From Clytia hemisphaerica (Eukaryota; Cnidaria; Hydrozoa; Leptothecata; Clytiidae): a DNA stretch of 64,000 nt. Shown piece after piece: positions 12,901 through 21,900 of this stretch (within the stretch, counting starts at the first letter, position 1; every line of letters begins with the position of its first letter). The notes below the pieces were generated by a model. It made no database searches. It was not told the origin of the DNA and saw nothing but the letters and a program-made list of their open reading frames with translations. A program made the translations under genes and the position numbers. The DNA is taken from assembly GCA_902728285.1 (NCBI GenBank), contig CACVBU010000869.1:163229-227228 (forward strand), in the 5' to 3' direction.

Positions 12901-15900
12901 TTGGAATTATAGTACACATGTACTTTTTGTGGCATCCTATTGGTCTTTTCTGGACCAATTTTGTCTTTTCGGGACCAATTTTGTCTTTTCGGGACCACTT
13001 TTCTACTCAAAATATGCCCATATTTTGCGATATAAAATTCACTTTTTACAGCAACTGATACTTCTAAACAGATGCATAAATAATTGGAGTTTAGAAATTT
13101 TCTTTAAATTGTACAAGAAATTCTGAAAATTATGCAAAAAATGACTAAGCTCACGTGTGATTTACTTATTCTAGAGACATTTATCGTTCGATGTCTGCTA
13201 AGAGGTTTTTTAAGTCTTTCAATCTCAGCACGTTTTAACAGTTTATGATAATTAGTATTTGATTTGAACTTTGGTTTGTCTGACCGATTGTCTCCAGTGA
13301 TTTTAATTCTAATCCACCAGACTCAATATCTTCGAAACCCACAAGAAGCGACGCTTCAATCATTCAAAAGCATGTGGATTGAAATCACAAGCTGGCATCT
13401 TTTTTCTACGGTTTGAATCTAACCTCTGCTCTGCTTTGTTTTTGAGTCGCTCATTCAAAATTAAGCGGCAAATTCTGCTTTTAACTAGCGAGCACCTCGT
13501 CAAAAACCGGGATTTTTTACTCCGTTACTGCGTAGAAAAAAAACATTTAGCATATGCTAGCTTTTAACTCAGCCTCAAATACACACACGCCCGATCAGTC
13601 ATTGATAGTTTTATTTTATATTTAAACAATTCGATTTTAGCACACCATTAGCCTTTTAATATCTAGATTTGACCTCCCTCTAGATCATGATTGAGGGTGC
13701 TATAGCATGCTAGAGGACAAATTCAGCCAAATGAGATAATAAGCAAAAAATAATGATAGGGAAAAATCGTAGTTTATACAAACTGATATCATCCCGTTGC
13801 AATTATTATATTACCCCATCATCTTACTATCGTGCTATCTTATCACCCTTATTACACTCTTTTTATAAGAACAATTATTATTGTATTACACGGATTATAA
13901 ACGACTCCAGTCTAGATTGAGGGAACACTACCATTGACTTCCAAGGACGAAGGGCTAGACTCAAGACTCCTGGATCGGAAATGAAGCCAATTATTTCCCA
14001 TCTTCTAGAACGCCCGCGCGTGGTTTTTACACAGACGCCGGATCGAGAGTAAAATCTCTCGTTAGATTTCAAAAAATGCAGTCCGTAAAAACAAAGGAAC
14101 CGCTAGATACAATCCGTGTTCATGATTGCGGCGCGTTCTAAACGCGTTCTGGATGGGAAATAATTGGCTTCATTTCCGATCCAGGAGTCTTGAGTCTAGC
14201 CCTTATTTTCTTGTCTGGGAAAGGTTAGAGATTCTTCTCTAGCCCTTAGGGCTTCAAACTCGATATACACTACGCAACTGGTCAGTATTTTACCTCTGGT
14301 CAACAAAATATACATTTCCCACGTGTCTAAGCATACGAATATTAATTGTCCTGATGGGGTGGTGCGAGGTAAAAGTGATAGGAAAGAAAAAGAACTTGGT
14401 CACAAGTTAGTCCTATACGGACCATCACGTGTTTTTATGAATTTTTAATCAGGAGTAAAAGGGTGTTCCCCTCTTTGTTCAAAGCGTCTTGCTATTACTA
14501 GTAGTAGGTTTTATCTTCACTTTCTTAATTTTTCTTTCCCTCTTCCTCCTGAATGAAAATGAGTCAGTCCCTCACCATGTCCCTTTTTCCTTTCTTCAGT
14601 TTATTAGTAAGCGCGAATCTTCTTCTTCTTCTTTATATGGTCTTATTTTAGGACAAATCATTAAATATTTATAAGGGAAACTAATATTTACTACTGAACC
14701 CTATTGGTTTGTTATAAAAGGGCCGTTTGTTTTGACTCTTATCGTAAGAGAGATTCACTTATCGGGCCGTTTGTTATTGTTTATAAACTTCTCAGTATTT
14801 TTTGAATGGATGAGTCATGTTTTGATAGTACAGTAAATGAAAAATATGGTCCCATGAAATTTCTTCCAATTAATTCTTGAATTAATCTAGAAATAATAGC
14901 AGGCTTTCAAAACAAAGTTTGTAAGAAATATTAGGCTTCGAAGCCAACAATTTAAGAACATTGTAAGAATATTAGGCTTCTAAGCCAACAATTTAAGAAC
15001 ATTGTAAGAACAGCGTAGTGTTAAAAACCCCTTTGATTATAGTTCCAAAGAGATTTCACCGGGGTTCTGATACCTTGAAAAAAGCCTCTTTTCTCAATAC
15101 CCTGTCTTTAGGGACAAAGGACCAAATCGTCGTCTTCTTACTCTATAAGTATTACTCTACCTTGAAAAAAGCCTCTTTTTCAACGCCCTGTATTTAGGGA
15201 CAAAGCCCAAATCTTCGTCTTCTTACTCTATATAGCCAAAAAAGGAGCATTTGTATTGAGCGACTGTAAGATGTTTAAGACGAATGATATTTGCCTCCAG
15301 ATGAAATAGTATAGAGGGGCGTGGGTCCAAGCCTTAAGCTTTCGTGTTACTTATTGAAGCACAAGGGGACATCGTAAGATATGTGATATCAATCTAATGT
15401 TATAGACATCAACAAACATAATCACGGAAATTGTATAGTGGACATTTTTTCGAGATGAAATCACTTTTTAAACGATCCATGATACGAATGATTTAGGATA
15501 TCACTAGCTCTCACTTAATAAAGCTAGTAAACAGATAAATAAAAAAAGTTCGACTCTATTTTCTTATAAAGATAGTCTACATTCTTTGAATTTCTAAACG
15601 CCCCTTTCTTATCGTTCATAATTATCATAAATTTTCAATGTGTACTTTCATTCATAAATTATGCAAATTTATGTGAAACCGAAAATTAATCGGTTTTCGC
15701 TTTTAGTTTCTATTTCCAGTTTCTAACACGTATGTGCAAACACCAAGAGAACCTTTTTATAAATATCCGAAATTTCAAAATGGCCTTCTTTATTGTTTAC
15801 AATTTGTTCCTAGGTGACGCTCGTTGCTTAGTTACCAATTTATTCTTGTGTAATTTTTACCCTGGCACTTTGCCGGCACGCAATGTCCGAACCAGAGAGA

Positions 15901-18900
15901 AAGAAATTTAAAAATGTCTTGAAGCTTGAAAAGCTTGAAAGCGTTTGTCGGAACGAAAAAAAGACCTGACCGAAAACCAAAGGCTTTTAGTTGAGGAGAC
16001 TTCTCACAGATTCACTTTTGAGAAAAAGGTTGCTATAGTACTAAAGACTTGAAAAAAGGCTCATCAGCTTGCGAAAGAGAATAATTACTACATTAAAATA
16101 TTCTTGGGTCAAGAGGGTTGGGCCCTATTCTGTTATTTAAAGCTACCCTCATATTTATAATTCGACCTCAAAGAAAAAAAACATTTTCTTTGTTTCCCTT
16201 AAGCCCGTTCTATGGTTTCGTGACGTAATGTAATATCAAGGTATTAGCTATGGAGGTATTTGATTTTTTAAGTAATTTCATTAACTTTGATCCCTTTTGA
16301 GAGGTATAAATAGATGAGTCGACTTTACTTAACTAACGTCAAAACCATTTAAAGTATTTTTTGCTTCCCCCTTTATGCTGAAGTTGAGATTCTATAATTC
16401 GAGCGATGAGGGTGGTCCAGAATACTCTCGGATTATGGAGAGTCCAGCAATGGAAAATCGGCTGTAAAAGTTTCCGGGAGAGATAGGTTAAAGACATCAT
16501 CTAATGTATCTCCTACTGTTTGGTTACATACCATGTTCAAACAAAAAAAAGAAGAACGACTTTTGTCCTCTCTTGCGTCGTGCGAGCAAAAATTTTAAGA
16601 AATTCTTTTGTTTATTTTGCATTGTCACCATATAGGCGCGCCTCCTCTCTATATCTTAAAAAAATCTTCTTGGTATCTATTTGATTGTTAGAGTTATAAT
16701 AAAGAATGCATTGTTGCCTATGACAATTCTTCAAGTGGATGAATAGCGGGAAAAGGGTAGGTGGGGAAGAGACCAAATGGGGATTTTGGGCCTAGCTAGG
16801 GGACCCAAAAACCTGGAGGACGCCATCTTTAAGTTCTACTATTAACATGGTTCTACACTTCTCAACGATAAAAGTAGATTGGTTTTTAAACGGTTCCTTC
16901 TCCAGTGTTGCGTAGGTTGAAGTCGAAAAGTTCATGAAGAATGTATTTGTATTTTTACGTCTGTCTGTACCACTAATCCAATGGAAAGGGGGCGTTTTTG
17001 TCCTTTTTATATTGAGAATTTTTACAATTTTTTTTTCCGGCTTTTCCGCGTGGGATCGCTGGTCCGAAAATGTTCATTCGTCTTTCAATAGAAAAAAAAT
17101 ACGAAATACTTTGCAAGAGATTCATTGAAAAAATTATTCAAGGTCAAAAATGGTGAAATTCTAAATAAAAAAAAATAAAATTTTATGTAAACGCCATTTT
17201 TATTTCAAGAGCTTATGGAAAAAATATAAGCTTACAAGTTAAATTAGGATTTCGATGACGTAAAATTTCTATAATTTTTCATAATACAATTTTAGGTTGC
17301 CTCATTTAGTCAATAAGGTATATCTGCTTAAACTGTAACACAATTTTAATCCCGATTTATTTAAGGGATATCAAATTCAGTAAAGTTTTCCTGAGTTCGT
17401 TTTGAAGGAAAATCCCCTCTGATATCTATCAGCTAAAGTGGGAATCTTGGGATTATTAAGTCAGCTGGTGCCATAGAAATCACAAATGCTTGAAAATTAT
17501 GAGCTCGATGGCGCTTAGTTTGAATGCCTTATGCAGATCTTATGAAAGGCTTTGAAATTTTTCTAAATATGCCATAGCTCAAATTGCTGAGAATCTCTCT
17601 TTCTTGTACTATTTTGACGGTCATAAATTTTGTAACATTTTATTAATTATAAACTCATAACATTTTCAAGAAGGACAAACTTTGCGGCTATATATCCTTA
17701 GACCATACAATGGTCGATAGGTTTCCAATGACTCTTGAGGTTCACCACATTTTCCTTCTTTATCTCATCGCAAAAAGTTAAGGCCTCTCCCATTTATCAA
17801 CTCTTAGTTTAGTTTAAATTTTGTTTCAAAACAAGGATTGTCTGTCTGCTACTAAAAAGCCAGAATTTTTCTCAAAATATTATCCCAAGAATATACATCT
17901 GCATCCTATCCACTTCGTGTGATCTGTTCTATTGGGTTTCAGATTTAAACTAAATTCATTGATTCAACAACCACTCTAAATTGAAAAGTGAAAAATTCTG
18001 TCTGGTTTCCTTCTTAAACACTATGATATTCATAAATAAGAGCTTAATCTTTGTAAGTAAGAATCGAGAAGAGAGAAAAATTCCTAAGGTTTTAAAATCT
18101 AGATCAGATCTAAAAATTATACTACCATAGATTACAGCATAGTTTTTAGACATTACACAAATCCAGGGAAAACCGAAGGCCTCAAAGAAATCTGTTGAAG
18201 AGGTCACAACGCCGTTTAGACTGCTATTGCATGTTTTTTATAAGAACGTCAGGAAGCCTTTGGATACGTTCTTAACTTTTGTGCTTTAAGACTAAAAATT
18301 TCAAAAGTATCCTTATTTAGAACATTTTGTGAGTGATTTCCTATTTTTGTAGTGGTGCTGCCCTTTATGTGCACATGCAAACCAGAGATTCGCTGAAGGA
18401 CAAAACAGCCTCAGATCAAATGTATAAAGATAAGAGAAATCTATCGTAATGTCTATTTAAAGTCTTTCTGGCTTTCAAGGGCTTATACAAGACCACATTT
18501 TTAGAGCTTAAAACTCCATTAAGTCAGACTTTTCTAGACATATTCATCATTCGAAGGAAAAATTTAAAGTTTTAAAATCATACGACCCAGAATGTTTGTG
18601 GCTTTTGTACTGATAGTATATTTTTACTATAAATTCCATCAGTCATCTTGGAATGTTTGTACACGTTTTTTTATAAGAACATCCAAAGTCCTTGAATGTT
18701 CTTAACTTTTTGAGTATTGAGCCTAAAAATGTTCTTAACATGTTCTTATTTTCACCATTTTGTGGATGTTTTTGTACAATTTTCTTAAAAATTGGGTGGT
18801 TTAGAGTCTTCAAAACCTCAAAATGTTCTCAACGTGTTTAATATTTTGGTCATCGAAGCCTAATGTTCTTATATAGTTTGTTCTTATAAAAAAACGTGTA

Positions 18901-21900
18901 TGGACATACTTTAATGATAACAAATTTTGCTTTTTCTAACTACAGAGAAAAGGCTTATCGAACATTTTCTATTGGAGGTCAGGGTAGTAGTTAAACCCCT
19001 CTCTCGAAAGAATGTTACAAATTTTTAGATCAGAATATTTAACACGTTTTTCTCTTATGAATGTCTTCAATATACTACTTACTCATTTAGTGAGTATGTG
19101 AGAGAAATTCGAAGTCGTACGATTACAAAAATTTGTTGATTCAGCAAATTTTTGTTCTACCTACCTACGCTATTTTGCAGCTGATGAAATCTTAAGATAA
19201 AACGACACATAAAAAGATGATGTCATCAGTTATGTGAGAGAATAATTTTCATTGAGTGTAAATATCTTTATATCAGAGGAGACACTGCTGACTTTCCTCA
19301 AATTAAAACTTAAGAATAATTGTGATCTGATATTCGAAAATTTCGCAGTCCATTTTTCATTGTAAATGTATAGTTATCTTTATCCTTTTGTGGTGAAAAC
19401 CTACTTGTTCCCTGTGAAGAGAAATCACTCTAAAAATTATCCATAACTGAAAAGTTTTCAAAATTCCTATAGTCAGAAGCTTTCTTCAATAGGCGGATAG
19501 ATGGGTAAATAACTTTGGGCGTTGGTTTGGATAATTCTGTATCCAAGTGAGGTGGAGAAAGAATGAAACAGAAACACCACCTTTCACATTTATTTTCACT
19601 GTTCACTTTTCTCATGATGTTGTTGACAAGTATCCCAACTCTAGATAAAATCAAAATCATGCTTTAGACACCAAAGTGGGCTAGGCTAATTTGCAGTTTT
19701 GACTTTTGACACTATTTGAGCCAGGAAAATAACTCAACCTCGTGCGTGTATTAAGGCAATTTCATTCATTGATCAGCTAATTACGTCATTCTTCATATCG
19801 GATACACCCGAAAAAACCGAAATTTGACCCCTGTGTTGCCTTTTTTAGTAACACACGGAGGTCAGATTCCTGTGTTTTCGGGTTTTTCCGCTAGGGAAAA
19901 TGATGTAATCTTGACTAACGTATATCAAGAATAAAATTATTAGGCTAACCTCGTGCTACAAGCTTATCAATCAAAACGAGAAAAATAGCAAAATTGATTT
20001 AATTCTACAGTGTGGGAAAAATCGGACCATTTTCTTTGCTACAAATGATTCATTTTGCTTAATTACTGGAGCCTGGCAAGAGACCATTGTTTCGTTGAAA
20101 TTTTGATGGACTGTTTCCCATTCAAAACCGCAAACCGCTCTTATTTCTTCCACGAATTTTTTTCTTCCTTCAAAAGTTTCTGTTCCGCATTTTTAAATCC
20201 TTTTTTGGAGCATGCTGGAACATTAAACATACACTTTTTTTTTCGATCAACCGATCGACCGATTATTTCCTTTTTCGAAATCACCTCTATAGACCTCTTT
20301 CAGAAAAGACGCAAGCTACTGGTATCCACTAATAGATTCTTGTCCCTAGCAGTTTTCTTTAGGCCTGTGATTCAAACTAGAAAGGTCGCTTCATGTATGC
20401 GGGATAATTTGTTAGGGGTTATCAAAAATTAGTGAAATTCTTTTATGGCCAGGTTTAAAAAAAATTTGCCGTGTCAAGGAGATAGATTTGATGGTCTTAA
20501 AAGGGGTAAAACACGTCCCCAGGGGATAAAAGGCAAGTCACGTTGTTTTTTCTTCCAATAAAGGTACATAACGTGGTTGTTTAAGCTCAAAGTTCAATAT
20601 CGACTTTGTTTTTCTCCTCGCTGGTCTTATATACAATGTTCGCACAACAATTAATCCACAAGTCCAAATACTTTGGCGGTTTTCTTTATACATAATCCGA
20701 TTTTGTGGTCTAATAAAATCCAAAAAGAGTCTAAGCCAAGCTTTTATAATTATTGATAGTCTTAAAGATTTTGTTTTTGTTTTTAAAAACCCTTAAACTG
20801 ATACGTTAGTACTAGTAACTCATTTTTTGCACTCTAGTCACAAGAAAAAAGGAAACTCCCCAGAATTCCAAATTAAGAAGTCGTCTAATAAGACACCCCT
20901 GTTTCAGAGACCCGCTGGGACCCCGGCCCCACTGCGAAATCAAATTTGATCTCATCCCCCACTAGCACCTAAAAACCATCCCCACTGTCTTTTTTAACCT
21001 TGGAGTGCAATAGAATTTCTATCCCTATTAGGAATTCGATAGAAATATTTGTCCCCGCTGTGGTATAAAGTTCCACCAGGGCTGTGAGACAGGGGTGTAA
21101 TAAGGTCATTGTGTTAATATGCAATTAATTCCAGTGTAGTCATAAGCTCCTCGATACAGTATTCTCATCCTTCTCCTTAAGATTTATAAGAGGTATAAAC
21201 TTCACACCTGATGTACTAGTATTTTCATTCGGAAGGATATCAAAGGTTTGGTTCTTTATAACTAGTAGTATATTTCGTGATCAATTTTTTGAAATTTTTC
21301 AAGGGATTATTGTAGAGGTTTTTAGAGATATTTTAACTCTTTCTTGTCTCGCATTTTTTCATGGTCTAAAGTTTGAAATTGATACTTTGTATGTAGTCTC
21401 GTGACTAAAATTTATATGAACAAGAAACTTATTATTAATTCCCTTGAGCTGTGTAACAAAAATTTGGCCTCGTTGGGAAAATTACCCTAAAATTTCAGCC
21501 CCATTGGAAAATTAACTTTGATCTCATTCCCCATTTCTCATCCCTTGGATTTTTCGACTTAGGAACAATAGAATCTTTATCCCCATTGAAATTTTTTCAT
21601 ACCCGCTGATGCTGCGGGAAAAACTCTCACCGGGGATGGGGCTGGGAGAAAAGGATTTATTATACCCCAATATGATACCTTTATCCATCATACTCTCAAA
21701 AGTTAATTCTTTATCTCTTTTTCTCTTCAGGACCTCGTTTCGTGTTGAACTTGATTCGTATATTTGATGGAAGCTTCGGTGGACCAACCATCTTTGAAAA
21801 TCCCAAATATACTTCACCCAATGAGGTAATGAGGATTTTGTTGCAAGTTTGACGCTCTATAATTCGACATCCCTTATCGGGGAAAAATTCGTCACTTGCT

